A stretch of DNA of 64,000 bases, taken from contig NZ_BDBC01000018.1 of NCBI RefSeq assembly GCF_001612785.1, positions 1 to 64,000 of the forward strand. The letters run 5' to 3'. Of the stretch, positions 17,710-26,975 are shown one piece after another. The stretch's first letter is position 1; every line of letters begins with the position of its first letter. A model generated the notes under the pieces. It saw nothing but the letters and a program-made list of their open reading frames with translations, was not told the DNA's origin and searched no databases. The position numbers were made by a program, and so were the translations under genes. This stretch comes from Nocardia beijingensis NBRC 16342. Lineage in GTDB: Bacteria > Actinomycetota > Actinomycetes > Mycobacteriales > Mycobacteriaceae.

Positions 17710-18723
17710 TCACCGTGTCCGGCGAAGCATGCGGATGACGGCGCTGTCGATGATCGCCCGCTCCGCGTCCGGGGATCCGGCCCGGCGCGCGCGCCGCAGC
17801 GCCGCGGCGACGGTCGTGCCGTTCTCGAAGGCGGTGACCACCCGTGGATCGACGTAGGACGCCTGGGCGACGGCAGGAGTGTTGCCGAGCGCGGCGGCGA
17901 CCTCGTCCATGACCTCCCGCACCGCACGCCTGCGCGCGCGGTGGTTCGACGGCCGCTCGATCGCTCCGAACGCGGCCGCGGCGAGGACGGTCGCCTGCCA
18001 GGTGCGCAGGTCCTTGACGCTGCACTCACAGGCGGCCAGCTCCTGGAAGCGCGCGTTGATGTCGTCGGCGCGCAGTTCGCCGTAGCGGTCGCCGTCGCGG
18101 TACACCAAGAGCCGATCGGAGTCCGCCTTGCTGCGCAGCAGGGACCGAACGGCCTTGGCCAGCAAGGGGTCTCGCACGCTCACTCGGCGCCGGATACCGC
18201 CCTTGGCGACGTAGTCGAACCGCATCTGTTCCCCCGACACCCGGACCTGCTCGCGCAGCAACGTCGCGACGCCACGGGTGCCGTTCTCCTCGGCGTATTC
18301 CTCGCCCCCGACCCGGAACACCCCGCGATCCACCAGATCGATGGCCACCGCCTCCACTCGCCGCCGCGCCAGGCCACGCAGGGCGAGATCCTCCCCCACC
18401 TGCGCGCGGACCTGCGGCAGACGCCCGGCCAGCGCCAGGACCCGGTCGAACTTCTCCTCGTCTCGCTCCTTGCGCCACTGCTCGTGGTAGAGGTACTGGC
18501 GCCGGCCCGCGGCGTCGACGCCGACCGCTTGGATGTGACCGTTGTCGTGCTGGCAGATCCACACCTTCCGCCAGGCCGGCGGAATCGCCAACCCTCGAAT
18601 GCGCTCCAGCGTCGCGTCGTCCACGGGTTCGCCGCCCACCGTGCGATAACCGAATCCGCGTCCGCGCCGGACGCGTTGCAGGCCGCCGTCATACGGTCGG
18701 CTACGGCGCAATCGCATGCTCAC
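17710..18723 (-). CDS. DNA topoisomerase IB (poxvirus/bacterial type)
   Basis: The 337-residue enzyme relaxes supercoils through a 3'-phosphotyrosyl intermediate. The N-terminal domain begins GRGFGYRTVGGEPVDDAT and contains LAIPPAWRKVWIC; the catalytic domain includes FDYVAKGGIRRRVSV and VKDLRTWQAT. ASYVDPRVV near residue 295 holds the active-site tyrosine. Size and motifs match bacterial TopIB. The GTG at 18723 was taken; an ATG two codons later is equally possible, and no strong ribosome binding site is seen. The gene is convergent with the AI-2E transporter gene. Confidence 0.92.
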   Translation of the reverse strand: MSMRLRRSRPYDGGLQRVRRGRGFGYRTVGGEPVDDATLERIRGLAIPPAWRKVWICQHDNGHIQAVGVDAAGRRQYLYHEQWRKERDEEKFDRVLALAGRLPQVRAQVGEDLALRGLARRRVEAVAIDLVDRGVFRVGGEEYAEENGTRGVATLLREQVRVSGEQMRFDYVAKGGIRRRVSVRDPLLAKAVRSLLRSKADSDRLLVYRDGDRYGELRADDINARFQELAACECSVKDLRTWQATVLAAAAFGAIERPSNHRARRRAVREVMDEVAAALGNTPAVAQASYVDPRVVTAFENGTTVAAALRRARRAGSPDAERAIIDSAVIRMLRRTR

Positions 18724-18765
18724 ATCAGATAGCTGCCCTGTCCTGGACGGACGAAACAGTCCGCG

Positions 18766-18795
18766 GCGCCAGGTCCCGGCAGGACGACCTGGCGC
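18766..18795 (-). terminator. Hairpin after the glycine-zipper protein gene
   Basis: GCGCCAGGTC (18766-18775) and its perfect complement (18786-18795) enclose a 10-nt loop. It lies 38 bp past the stop at 18833 and upstream of the topoisomerase start, so it probably ends the PepSY/glycine-zipper transcript. Confidence 0.65.
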
Positions 18796-18832
18796 GGCCC
18801 GTGTCCGCTGCCGATCCGTTCGGCCGGACCGG

Positions 18833-19543
18833 CTACGGGGCCGGTGGGACGAAAGGCTGATTGACCGTGGTGAAGTACTGCACCAAGGCGGCGACGGCGA
18901 TCGGCGCGGTGACGAAGAGCTGACCGGCGAGCGTGCCCAGAGCGCCGACGGCCAGGATGCCGCCCAGACAGCCGACGGCGGCGGCCGGGATGAACGGGCC
19001 GAACATGCCGACGATCGTCGCGGCCGCGACGGTCGCGCCCGCGATGCCGCCGAGCACGCAGCCGACCAGGCCGCCGCCGAGACCGCCGACGACGGTGCCG
19101 ATCGCCGCGCCCGTCGCGATGGTGTCCTTCAGCCGGGTGAACGCCGCGACCTCACGCTCGTACGGGGTTCGCCAGCGCGCCGAGTCCTCGAAGGGAAGGG
19201 CGACCGGGCGGTACTGGGCGTGCTCGACGTCGAACAACGGTGTCAGCGTCGCGGTCCGGTCACCGATGTCGGCCGCGATCGGGAAAACGAAGTCGTCGAC
19301 GCGGAATTCCAGCGGCGTGCCCGCGAGGACGGTGCCGTCGTCCGCCGCGACCGCGAACACTCCGTTCTCGGCCCGCACCGAGCCGGAGTCGATCCGGACG
19401 ACCACGCTCTCGGCGGAGGTGGTGGCGGTGTAGTTGACCACCTGCGCACCGGCTGTCCCCGGCGCTGCGACGGCGTTTCCGGCCGAGCCGCAGGCCAGAG
19501 CGACGGCGAGGGTGGATATCGTGGCGATCTCGCGCAGAACCAT
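18833..19543 (-). CDS. Exported glycine-zipper protein of unknown function
   Basis: The 236-residue protein has a signal peptide (about 1-27, ending AVAAPG). A beta-rich domain follows (28-140), with VVNYTATTSAESVVVRIDSG and TPLEFRVDDFVFPIAADI segments. The C-terminal third is a long Gly/Ala-rich hydrophobic region with GGLGGGLVGCVLGGIAG repeats, typical of a glycine zipper that inserts in or spans a membrane. The ATG at 19543 is supported by AGGAC 9 nt upstream. It lies 5 bp behind the PepSY gene and is probably co-transcribed with it. No characterised homologue is recognised; it looks like a Nocardia-type envelope protein. Confidence 0.7.
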   Translation of the reverse strand: MVLREIATISTLAVALACGSAGNAVAAPGTAGAQVVNYTATTSAESVVVRIDSGSVRAENGVFAVAADDGTVLAGTPLEFRVDDFVFPIAADIGDRTATLTPLFDVEHAQYRPVALPFEDSARWRTPYEREVAAFTRLKDTIATGAAIGTVVGGLGGGLVGCVLGGIAGATVAAATIVGMFGPFIPAAAVGCLGGILAVGALGTLAGQLFVTAPIAVAALVQYFTTVNQPFVPPAP

Positions 19544-19548
19544 GTCCG

Positions 19549-19926
19549 TCAGTCCTGCTTCACCGTGCCCAGGACGGCCCCGCTGTTCGCGTCGACCGTC
19601 ACCTCGTGCTCGATGCCGTCGGGTGTCCTGAGTTCGACCTCCCACACCGCCGTCGTCCCCTCCGCATCGAGTTCCGCGGAGACCACGGCGCCGCCGGGCA
19701 CGGCTTCGCGCGCCTTGTCCACGGCTTGCTGCCTGCTGATCGCGGGAGCCGCGGTGAGCGCGAGGTCGTGGTCGGAGAGGTACGCGGCGACAGCGTTCCG
19801 GTCGGGCGAGTGCGGCCCGGTGGCGGCGTACAGCGCCACCGGTCCGCCGACGAGCAGCCCGGCGACAGCGGCCGCCGCGAGCAACCCGCGCCGACGGCGA
19901 AACGCACGGCCGACAGTGGACTTCAT
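19549..19926 (-). CDS. Membrane-anchored PepSY-domain protein
   Basis: This 125-residue protein has a basic N-terminus and one transmembrane or signal segment (about 15-37, LLAAAAVAGLLVGGPVALYAA). A single PepSY domain follows (about 55-122): AISRQQAVDKAREAVPGGAV, then VWEVELRTPDG, then VTVDANSGAVLG. PepSY domains are thought to restrain proteases or act as periplasmic sensors. A strong GGAGG fixes the ATG at 19926. Upstream direct repeats of CCTGAA suggest control by an OmpR-type response regulator, though none is encoded nearby. Confidence 0.85.
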   Translation of the reverse strand: MKSTVGRAFRRRRGLLAAAAVAGLLVGGPVALYAATGPHSPDRNAVAAYLSDHDLALTAAPAISRQQAVDKAREAVPGGAVVSAELDAEGTTAVWEVELRTPDGIEHEVTVDANSGAVLGTVKQD

Positions 19927-19996
19927 GGTGAAACCTCCTGCAAGAGTCGTGATCTCGAAGACGAGGATCACCTTCGCAGGACGTGGCTTAAGGCAG

Positions 19997-20024
19997 CCTG
20001 AAGCGACCTGAAAATCATTTCAGG
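19997..20024 (-). promoter_or_regulatory. CCTGAA direct-repeat operator upstream of the PepSY gene
   Basis: CCTGAA occurs at 19997-20002 and 20007-20012, one helical turn apart, and inverted as TTCAGG at 20019-20024. Tandem hexamers at about 10-bp spacing are the usual target of OmpR/PhoB-type regulators. Confidence 0.5.
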
Positions 20025-20243
20025 AACACGTTTTCCCGTCATCGTCGGGCTCGCGGCGTTAAGGTCGGTCACGGGTCGGGGTTTCCGGGGGTTCTCGCAT
20101 TCGTCTCCGTCGGTCAGTCCCGACGCTGCCCGCGCCGGCTGTGCCCGCTGCTCAGCCGTCGCCGAGGCGCGAGGGTGGGTGCGCTCGATCCCCTCCGAAT
20201 GCACCCACCTTCCCGAACCGCCGCGCCGACCGGCCCGGTGCAC

Positions 20244-22598
20244 TCATTCGGCGACGAATTCCGCCTCGCGTTCCACCGCCTCGATGGTTCGCCGCGGCAC
20301 CTGGATGGGACCGGGAGTGTAGGTGATCGCACGCAGCGCGCCGGTGTAGCGGAACGTGCCGCGGCGTTCGCGCAGTTCCCACGCCACCGGGCCGCGGGCG
20401 TCCACGCCGACGGAGATCCCGGTCCACGGCGACATGCCGACCAACTGGACTCGATCGACCAGCCGCGCGACCTGGGCGCCGTCGACCTCGACGGCGAAAT
20501 CCCACCGCAGCCGGGGCCGCACCGTGGCGCGCACGGTGATGTGCCGCGTGCCGACCGCGAGCGTGGGGGTGGGCGTGGTGACGCTGTCGTAACGGCCGTA
20601 GCTGTTGACCCCGAACGTCACCCGGCCGTCTTCGATGTAGAGCAGATAGCCGCCCAGCGGGTCACCGTGCGCGACGAGAACTCCTTCGTCGCCGGAGACG
20701 TACCCGGCGAGTTCGGCTTCGATCACGAAGTCCCGGTAGGCGATCAGCCGCTGTGAGCGGTACCGCTCCAGTGTCGGCGTGCCCGGCAGCAGGCGGACGG
20801 GTGCGGAGAATCTGTCCTCCTCCGGTCGCCGCCGCGCCAGATCCTCGCGCGTGACCAGCGGGAAGACGGTATTGGCCCAGGCGGATTCGTCCCATGCCGC
20901 GGCCAGTTCCGCGACCTTCTCCGGAAATCGCTCGGCGACGTCGTGCAGCTCCGTCGGATCGGTGCGAACGTCGAACAGCTGCCAGCGCGGCTGGTCGATG
21001 TCGGTCCCCGGCTCGTACAGCGACAGCAGTTTCCACCCGTCGCGATAGAAGCCGCGGTTGCCGACCATCTCCGAGTACTGCTCGGTGTGCTCGGACGCCG
21101 CCCGCGGGTCACGCAGCGTTCGCACGGCCGAGACCCCGTCGAACTCCTTGGCCCGCAGACCGTGGCGAACGGTCGGCCGCCGCAATCCGGCCAGCTCCAG
21201 CAACGTCGGCGCGAGATCGGTGACGTAGGTGTACTCGTGCCGGATGCCGTTGTCGCCCGCGCCGCGCGGCAGCCCCTTGGGCCAGGAGATCACGAACGGC
21301 ACGCGGACGCCGCCCGCGAAGGTCTGGCCCTTGTAGAAGCGGAACGGCGTATTGGACGCCTGACCCCACCCGCGCGGATAGTGGACGCCCAGCTTCGCGG
21401 TGCCGATCAGTTTCTCGTCGTGCGGTACGTCGCCGATCCAGTCCGGATCGGTGATGTGGGCGAACTCCGCGAAGTAGGTGCGGGTGCCTTCCGGCCCGCC
21501 CTCGGCGGTGCCACCGTTGTCGGAGGTGAACACGATGATGGTGTTGTCGAGCTCGCCGAGTTGCTCGAGTGTGTCGACCAGGCGTCCCAGGCTCTGATCA
21601 ATGCTGTCCACCATGCCCGCGTACACCTCCATGTAGCGGGCGAATCGCCGCTGCTGCGCGGGAGTCAGCGAATCCCATTCCGCCGCTTCGTAACCCGGCT
21701 CGGTATTGCGCGGTTTCTGCTGGGTGCCCGCCGGAAAGAGGCCCTGCGCCAGTTGCTGGGCGAACCGGCTCCTGCGCAGGTCGTCCCATCCCTTCGCGTA
21801 GCGGCCGTGGTATTTGGCCAGGTCCGCCGGCTTGGCCTGGAGGGGACCGTGCATGGCGACGTGCGCGAAGTACAGGAAGAACGGCTTGGCGGCGTCGTGC
21901 GCGCGCAGATCCTTGATGTAGGCGATGGCCTTGTCGGTCAGATCGTCGGTGAGGTAGTAGCCCTCCGGATACTCCTCGATATCGATGACCGAGGAGTCCG
22001 ATACCAGCTGATTCGGGTAGTAGAAGGAGTTGAGGCCCTCCAGCGAACCGTAGTAGCGGTCGAAGCCGCGCTGGGTCGGCCAGGAATCCCGGTGGGCGGC
22101 CGGGTTCATCGTGGCGTCGCGCACCAGGTGCCATTTGCCGACCGCGTACGTGGCGTACCCGTTGCCGCGCAGCATCTCCGGCAACGTCAGCACGTCGTCC
22201 GCCAGTTCCAGCCGCAGACCCGGATACCCGGGATCGGCGTTGGCGACGAAGCCGAATCCGGCGCGGTGGGCGTTGATCCCGGTCAGCAGCGACGCACGCG
22301 ACGGCGAGCACAGCGGGGTGGTGTGGTAGTTGGTCAGCCGGAGGCCGGTGGCGGCCAGACGGTCCAGCGTGGGTGTCTCGATCTCGGAGCCGAACGGGCC
22401 GATGTCGCTGTAGCCCATGTCATCGATCAGCACCACGACGATGTTCGGAGCGCCCTCGGGGGCGGTGGGCGGGTAGCGCCAATCCGGTGTCGAATCGGCC
22501 GTGGTGCGGCCGACCGAGCCGCCGAAGTCTTCGTAGCCGCGAGCATGGGGTGGAACAGGCATTGGTGCAGTCAAAGCCACGTTCGCGCCGGTCACCAT
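20244..22598 (-). CDS. Arylsulfatase (type I, formylglycine-dependent)
   Basis: This 784-residue protein has an N-terminal alkaline-phosphatase-like sulfatase fold. The motif CSPSRASLLTG (~97-107) carries the Cys that is converted to formylglycine and the +4 Arg. Metal ligands are in VLIDDMGYSD near residue 60 and FTSDNGG near 360; VGKWHL near 154 holds the conserved Lys/His. The last ~170 residues form a beta-rich C-terminal domain. No signal peptide is present, so it is likely cytoplasmic, as in related mycobacterial sulfatases. The natural sulfate ester is unknown. The luciferase-like gene ends 48 bp from its start, on the same strand. Confidence 0.93.
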   Translation of the reverse strand: MVTGANVALTAPMPVPPHARGYEDFGGSVGRTTADSTPDWRYPPTAPEGAPNIVVVLIDDMGYSDIGPFGSEIETPTLDRLAATGLRLTNYHTTPLCSPSRASLLTGINAHRAGFGFVANADPGYPGLRLELADDVLTLPEMLRGNGYATYAVGKWHLVRDATMNPAAHRDSWPTQRGFDRYYGSLEGLNSFYYPNQLVSDSSVIDIEEYPEGYYLTDDLTDKAIAYIKDLRAHDAAKPFFLYFAHVAMHGPLQAKPADLAKYHGRYAKGWDDLRRSRFAQQLAQGLFPAGTQQKPRNTEPGYEAAEWDSLTPAQQRRFARYMEVYAGMVDSIDQSLGRLVDTLEQLGELDNTIIVFTSDNGGTAEGGPEGTRTYFAEFAHITDPDWIGDVPHDEKLIGTAKLGVHYPRGWGQASNTPFRFYKGQTFAGGVRVPFVISWPKGLPRGAGDNGIRHEYTYVTDLAPTLLELAGLRRPTVRHGLRAKEFDGVSAVRTLRDPRAASEHTEQYSEMVGNRGFYRDGWKLLSLYEPGTDIDQPRWQLFDVRTDPTELHDVAERFPEKVAELAAAWDESAWANTVFPLVTREDLARRRPEEDRFSAPVRLLPGTPTLERYRSQRLIAYRDFVIEAELAGYVSGDEGVLVAHGDPLGGYLLYIEDGRVTFGVNSYGRYDSVTTPTPTLAVGTRHITVRATVRPRLRWDFAVEVDGAQVARLVDRVQLVGMSPWTGISVGVDARGPVAWELRERRGTFRYTGALRAITYTPGPIQVPRRTIEAVEREAEFVAE

Positions 22599-22646
22599 TC
22601 TTTCGCGCAGCGTGCGCCCAACGGATGACCGGGTGATCCGGTGTTG

Positions 22647-23708
22647 CTACCTTCGCTGCCGGCTGTGGGCCGCGCCGGCCGGCGGACGCGCCTGGGCTGT
22701 GCTGCGATGCAACGCGGCGACCAAGTCGGCGACGTCCGCCGCATCCGGTGTATAGCCGGGGAAGTAGCAGCACACCTCCTCGATCCCCGTGCCGAAGCGG
22801 GCCCGGATCTGTGCCGCGCACTCTTCCGGTGTGCCCGCCACTCCGATCGTGCGCACCATCTCCTCGGTGACCGATGCGCGCATCTCGGCGAAACCGCCGG
22901 TCTTGGACAGGGCGTTGAGCCTGGGGTGCAGCGCCGCCCATCCCTCGACTTCGAGGACGGGACGATACGCGGGCGTGGACCCGTAGAAGGCGATCAACGA
23001 GCCCACTCCGCCCATCGCGGCGGCCAGCGCCTGCTCGGTGCGGCCCACCGCGATCATGACCTGAGCGATCACCGGGAACTCCGCCGCGCCGCGCCCGGCC
23101 CGGCGCAGGCCCTCGGCGACGGCGGGGAGTGTGCGCTCGGTGAAATGGCGCGCGCTGTTGAACGGCATCACCAGCAGCCCGTCGGCGACCTGCGCGGCCT
23201 TGCGGGTCATCACCGGTCCGAGCGCGCCCATCAGCACCGGCGGCGGCCCGAACGGGTTCGGTCCCGGATCGAAGGTGGGCGGCATCAGGGTGTGCGTGTA
23301 GTACTTGCCGCGAAAATTCAATGGGCCCTGCCCCTCCCACGCGGCGAGGATCGCCTTCACCGCCGCCACGCTCTCCGCGGTGCGCTCCGCGGGCGCGCCC
23401 CAACTGCTGCCGTAGCGCTTCTCGACATGGGCGCGGATCTGCGAGCCGAGGCCGAGCCGGAACCGCCCCTCGCTGTAGACCCGCAAGTCGTAGGCCGCGT
23501 GCGCCAGATGCATCGGGCTGCGCGGCCCGGCGATCGCCACGTTCGTCATCAGTTCCATGGCTGTCGCACCGGCCGCGACGACGAGCGGGAAGAACACGTC
23601 GTGCGGGCCCTCGAAAGTGAACAGGCCGTCGGCCCCGGTCTCCGCCAACGCGCGCGCCTCGGACGCGACCGCACGCGGCGCTCCCGTGACCTGCAAATGG
23701 ACCTTCAC
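22647..23708 (-). CDS. LLM-class F420-dependent oxidoreductase (TIGR03617-like)
   Basis: The 353-residue luciferase-like TIM barrel has ETGADGLFTFEGPHDVFFPLVVAA near the N-terminus, RFRLGLGSQIRAHVEKRYG, and the typical GPLNFRGKYYTHTLMPP loop and GTPEECAAQIRAR tail segment. Such enzymes use F420 or FMN; the actinobacterial context favours F420. GGAGG lies 5 nt before the GTG at 23708. It is upstream of the arylsulfatase on the same strand and could be co-transcribed with it. Substrate unknown. Confidence 0.85.
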   Translation of the reverse strand: MKVHLQVTGAPRAVASEARALAETGADGLFTFEGPHDVFFPLVVAAGATAMELMTNVAIAGPRSPMHLAHAAYDLRVYSEGRFRLGLGSQIRAHVEKRYGSSWGAPAERTAESVAAVKAILAAWEGQGPLNFRGKYYTHTLMPPTFDPGPNPFGPPPVLMGALGPVMTRKAAQVADGLLVMPFNSARHFTERTLPAVAEGLRRAGRGAAEFPVIAQVMIAVGRTEQALAAAMGGVGSLIAFYGSTPAYRPVLEVEGWAALHPRLNALSKTGGFAEMRASVTEEMVRTIGVAGTPEECAAQIRARFGTGIEEVCCYFPGYTPDAADVADLVAALHRSTAQARPPAGAAHSRQRR

Positions 23709-23876
23709 TTCGACCTCCGCCGGTCATCGGTGCGCCACGTCTTCCGCGACACGACGACCCCATCGTATGGACAGCACTCCGTGCATGTGTCCAGTCCGCC
23801 GGAATCGCCTGGAGAGCGGTGCGCCGCAGGGTGTTTCACGACAGCACCGTCGGCGGCGGAGATCTCCACGGGGACG

Positions 23877-24422
23877 TCAGGTACCCGAGCGCGATTTCTC
23901 GCGCACGGTGATGACGACCACGAGGTCGCCATAGGGAGCCGCGCCCATGGCCAGCCGGTGGCTGAGGTGTGCCAAGCCGAGCCATCGTCCGTATTTGGTG
24001 TGCATGCCGGTTCGCACGTGGTCGATCAGCGGCCCCGTCCGGACCAATTCGGCGGTGCCCTGATGCTGCCGAGAACCCAGAGCCGGTTCCCCTCGCCAGT
24101 CTCCGGCCTGCACGATGACCCGCTGCTCGCGGGCCAGGTGCCGCGCCTCGCGCGAATGCGACGAGATCCGAATGGCCAGACGCCCGTGGTCGAGCGGTAA
24201 CACCAAGTGCGGCACGGTGTTCCAGCGCCCCGTCGCCTCCGGCCGCGGGTAGGTCACCCGCACGGTTCTCGCATCCCACCACAGCATCCCCGGATGCCAT
24301 TCGCTGGGCCGATCCGGCACGTCGATGACGTGATGCGCCGCGGCGAGCCTGCTGTGCCGTCGCGGGGTGTAGCCGTGGAGTCTTCGGCCGAGTGAGGAGC
24401 CGCCGTGCACGGGATATGCCAT
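23877..24422 (-). CDS. Putative FMN/F420-binding split-barrel protein
   Basis: This 181-residue protein contains a beta-barrel pattern typical of the pyridoxamine-phosphate-oxidase/deazaflavin-dependent reductase superfamily: VPHLVLPLDHGRLAIRIS, then REARHLAREQRVIVQAGDWRGEP, then GTAELVRTGPLIDHVRTGMHTKYG. GGAGG about 10 nt upstream supports the ATG at 24422, and the open frame beyond it has no site. Superfamily membership is inferred from pattern, with moderate certainty; cofactor and substrate are not known. Confidence 0.6.
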   Translation of the reverse strand: MAYPVHGGSSLGRRLHGYTPRRHSRLAAAHHVIDVPDRPSEWHPGMLWWDARTVRVTYPRPEATGRWNTVPHLVLPLDHGRLAIRISSHSREARHLAREQRVIVQAGDWRGEPALGSRQHQGTAELVRTGPLIDHVRTGMHTKYGRWLGLAHLSHRLAMGAAPYGDLVVVITVREKSRSGT

Positions 24423-24578
24423 CGCGTGGGAACCTCCGGGACAGGGGGTGGATGCGGGATGTCGATCCGATCTGGCGTACTGCGATCGCGCCGGGACGCT
24501 GTCGCAGATTCCGTGTACCACCAGGCTCTACCCGGTGCAACGACATCCTCGTGTCGTCGCGCGATGGAAAGCGAATCG

Positions 24579-25970
24579 TCACGCGCCGCGCCGGGCCGGG
24601 AAGGCGCCGCGACCGTCGGCGGCGGACCGGCGCGCACGAATCGCGTTCACGACGGCGAACAGCACTCCGATGCCGAGGAGGACGCCACCCCGCAACCACA
24701 CCTCCCCGTCGATCCGGGTGAACAGGAACAGACAGGAAGCCAGACCCAGCCACGGCACGACGAGGGGCACGCGGAAATGCTCGGCCCCGCCGGGCTCGCG
24801 CCGCAGGAGCAGCACCGAGATGTTGACCGCGGTGAAAACGCAAAGGAGCAACAACACCAACGTCTCGGCGAGGGAGGCCACCTCTCCGGTCAGTGCGAGC
24901 GCCAACGACACCGCAGCGGTCACGGCGATCGCCACCCATGGCGTTCTGCGGCCCGGCAGGATCCGGCCCAGCGCCCGCGGCAGCAGCCCCTCGCGCGCCA
25001 TGCCGTAGGCCAGCCGCGAGGACATGATGCCGGTCAGCAGTGCCCCGTTCGCGACGGCCACCAGGGCGACCACGGCGAACAGCTCGTCCGGGACGCCACC
25101 GGCCACGCGCACCACCTCCAGCAGCGGGCCGCTGGAGTTCGCCAGCCGGTCGGTGGGGACCACCGCACCGGCCGCGAACCCGATCAGCAGGTACACGCCA
25201 CCGGCGGTGAGGAGCGCACCGAAGAGGGCACGCGGATAGGACCTGCGCGGGTCGGCGACCTCCTCCGCCAGATTCACCGAGGTCTCGAAGCCGACGAAGG
25301 AATAGAAGGCCAGCACCGCGCCCGCGAGGGTCGCGCCGACGACGCCGTGCTCCGCGGTCCCCACCTCGGCGAGCCGGGCCGGTTCGGCGTCACCCCGGAC
25401 GATCACCCACGCACCGAGCCCGATCACCAGGACCAGGCCGCCGAGTTCGACCAGGGTCGCGGCCACGTTGGCGCCGAGCGACTCCTTGATGCCGTACACG
25501 TTGAGCAACGCCAACGCGCCGAGGAACACGACCACCACCGGCGTGGTCGGCAGCGTCACCAAGGCGCGCAGGTAGTCCGAGGCGAACGCCCTGCTCAGCG
25601 CGGCCACCGACACGACGCCGGCCGCGAGCATGCAGAAGCCGACGAGCGATCCAGCGGCCGACCCGAGCGCGCGGCCCGCGTAGTGCGCCGAGCCGCCAGC
25701 TCTGGGGTACCTCGTCGCCAGCTCGGCGTAGGAACCGGCGGTGAGGCAGGCCAGAGCGAGGGCCACCAGCAGCGGCAACCAGATCGCACCGCCGGACTCC
25801 CGCGCGATGTTCCCGACCAGCACGTAGACACCCGCGCCCAGGATGTCGCCGAGGATGAAGAAGTACAGCAGGGGCGTGCTCACCGCCCGTCGCAAAGTAT
25901 CCGCCACAGGGCGGCGGATACCCGCGTCGTCGGCGCTGAAGCCCGCGCCAGACCCCCGCGGCTGTGACAC
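24579..25970 (-). CDS. APC-superfamily amino acid permease
   Basis: The 463-residue membrane protein has about 12-13 hydrophobic helices. The first helix carries the APC unwound-helix motif FFILGDILGAGVYVLVG. FVGFETSVNLAEEVADPRRSYPRA near residues 230-255 is the family's conserved loop after TM6. It should move amino acids or polyamines by symport or exchange. The GTG at 25970 overlaps an AGGAG sequence, so a start at an internal codon (GTG at 25907) is possible. Confidence 0.9.
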   Translation of the reverse strand: MSQPRGSGAGFSADDAGIRRPVADTLRRAVSTPLLYFFILGDILGAGVYVLVGNIARESGGAIWLPLLVALALACLTAGSYAELATRYPRAGGSAHYAGRALGSAAGSLVGFCMLAAGVVSVAALSRAFASDYLRALVTLPTTPVVVVFLGALALLNVYGIKESLGANVAATLVELGGLVLVIGLGAWVIVRGDAEPARLAEVGTAEHGVVGATLAGAVLAFYSFVGFETSVNLAEEVADPRRSYPRALFGALLTAGGVYLLIGFAAGAVVPTDRLANSSGPLLEVVRVAGGVPDELFAVVALVAVANGALLTGIMSSRLAYGMAREGLLPRALGRILPGRRTPWVAIAVTAAVSLALALTGEVASLAETLVLLLLCVFTAVNISVLLLRREPGGAEHFRVPLVVPWLGLASCLFLFTRIDGEVWLRGGVLLGIGVLFAVVNAIRARRSAADGRGAFPARRGA

Positions 25971-26041
25971 TCCTGCGTCGCGTCACTCCTGGTGAGGCGG
26001 TTCACGCCAGGTGGTGGCGCATACCGTCTACGCGGCGGGGA

Positions 26042-26719
26042 ATGCCAGAACGAGTGATAGACAATGCTCCATCCGGGGCCGCACCCACGGTCCCGGTCAC
26101 CAAGAGAACGGGGAGTTTCCAGTTCTGGTTCGCCGATCAACGCTGGGAATGGTCGGACGAGGTCGCGGCTCTGCACGGGTACGCGCCGGGTGAGGTGACA
26201 CCCACCACGGAACTACTCCTGGCACACAAACATCCGGACGACCGGGCCGAGGTCGCCGACACCCTGGCGATGGCGGTGCGGACCGGACTGCCGTTCAGTG
26301 GCCGCCACCGCATCATCGATGCCGCGGGCGTCATGCACCATGTGCTGGTGGTGGGAGATCAGATGCGGGACGCCACCGGCGCGGTGGTCGGCACGACGGG
26401 CTACTACATCGACGTCACCGACACCGTCGACGAGCAGCGCCAGGAGATCATCGACGCCACCCTGCCGGAAATGGTCGCCGCCCGCGACGTGATCGAGCAG
26501 GCGAAGGGCGCCTTGATGCTGGTGTACAGCATTTCGGCCGATCAGGCGTTCCGTGTGCTCACCTGGCGGTCGCAGGAGACGAACCGCAAGTTGCGCGTGC
26601 TGGCCGAGGAGCTGGTGGCCGCGCTGGCCGATTTCGGCGGCGCGGATGTGCAGACCCGCACCCGCTTCGACCACTTGCTGCTCACCGCGCACGAACGTCC
26701 CGCCTCCGGCCGCCGGTGA
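26042..26719 (+). CDS. PAS-ANTAR antitermination regulator
   Basis: The 225-residue protein has an N-terminal PAS-type domain (about 20-130): QFWFADQRWEWSDEVAALHGYAPGEVTPT, then HRIIDAAGVMHHVLVVGDQM and VVGTTGYYIDVTD. An ANTAR three-helix domain follows (~140-205), with ARDVIEQAKGALMLVYSISADQAFRVLTWRSQETNRKLRVLAEELVAAL in its usual form. ANTAR domains bind paired stem-loops in nascent RNA to prevent termination. The ATG at 26042 has only a weak GGGG site, so the start is uncertain. It is divergent from the APC permease gene. Confidence 0.85.
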   Translation: MPERVIDNAPSGAAPTVPVTKRTGSFQFWFADQRWEWSDEVAALHGYAPGEVTPTTELLLAHKHPDDRAEVADTLAMAVRTGLPFSGRHRIIDAAGVMHHVLVVGDQMRDATGAVVGTTGYYIDVTDTVDEQRQEIIDATLPEMVAARDVIEQAKGALMLVYSISADQAFRVLTWRSQETNRKLRVLAEELVAALADFGGADVQTRTRFDHLLLTAHERPASGRR

Positions 26720-26762
26720 CCCGAACGCGTCCGATCCGGTCGGCTCGGCCGGACCGGATGCC

Positions 26763-26952
26763 GTGGAAGCCTCGACGCCAGATGACCTCATCGAGGTGAA
26801 TGCCGCGATCGCCGGTCATGGGCCCGCGGTCCTGCTGCCGCACGGGTTCCCGCACCTGGCGATTGTGCGGGCACATCATCCCGCTGCACGCGCCGACAGA
26901 ACTGGTGTCGTTGCTCGGCGATTTTCTCGCCGACGACCACACGGCCGCGTGA
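26763..26952 (+). pseudogene. Alpha/beta-hydrolase remnant with internal deletion
   Basis: The first part, in one frame from a GTG at 26763, reads LIEVNAAIAGHGPAVLLPHGFPHL: the opening strands and HGFP oxyanion motif of an epoxide-hydrolase or haloalkane-dehalogenase-like protein. From about 26866 a second frame reads CGHIIPLHAPTELVSLLGDFLADD and ends at TGA 26950-26952: the catalytic-His segment and C-terminal helix of the same fold. About 200 residues, including the nucleophile elbow, are missing and the junction is out of frame. The remnant cannot encode an enzyme. Confidence 0.7.
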
Positions 26953-26975
26953 CGGAAAAGGGCGCACCAACCAAC

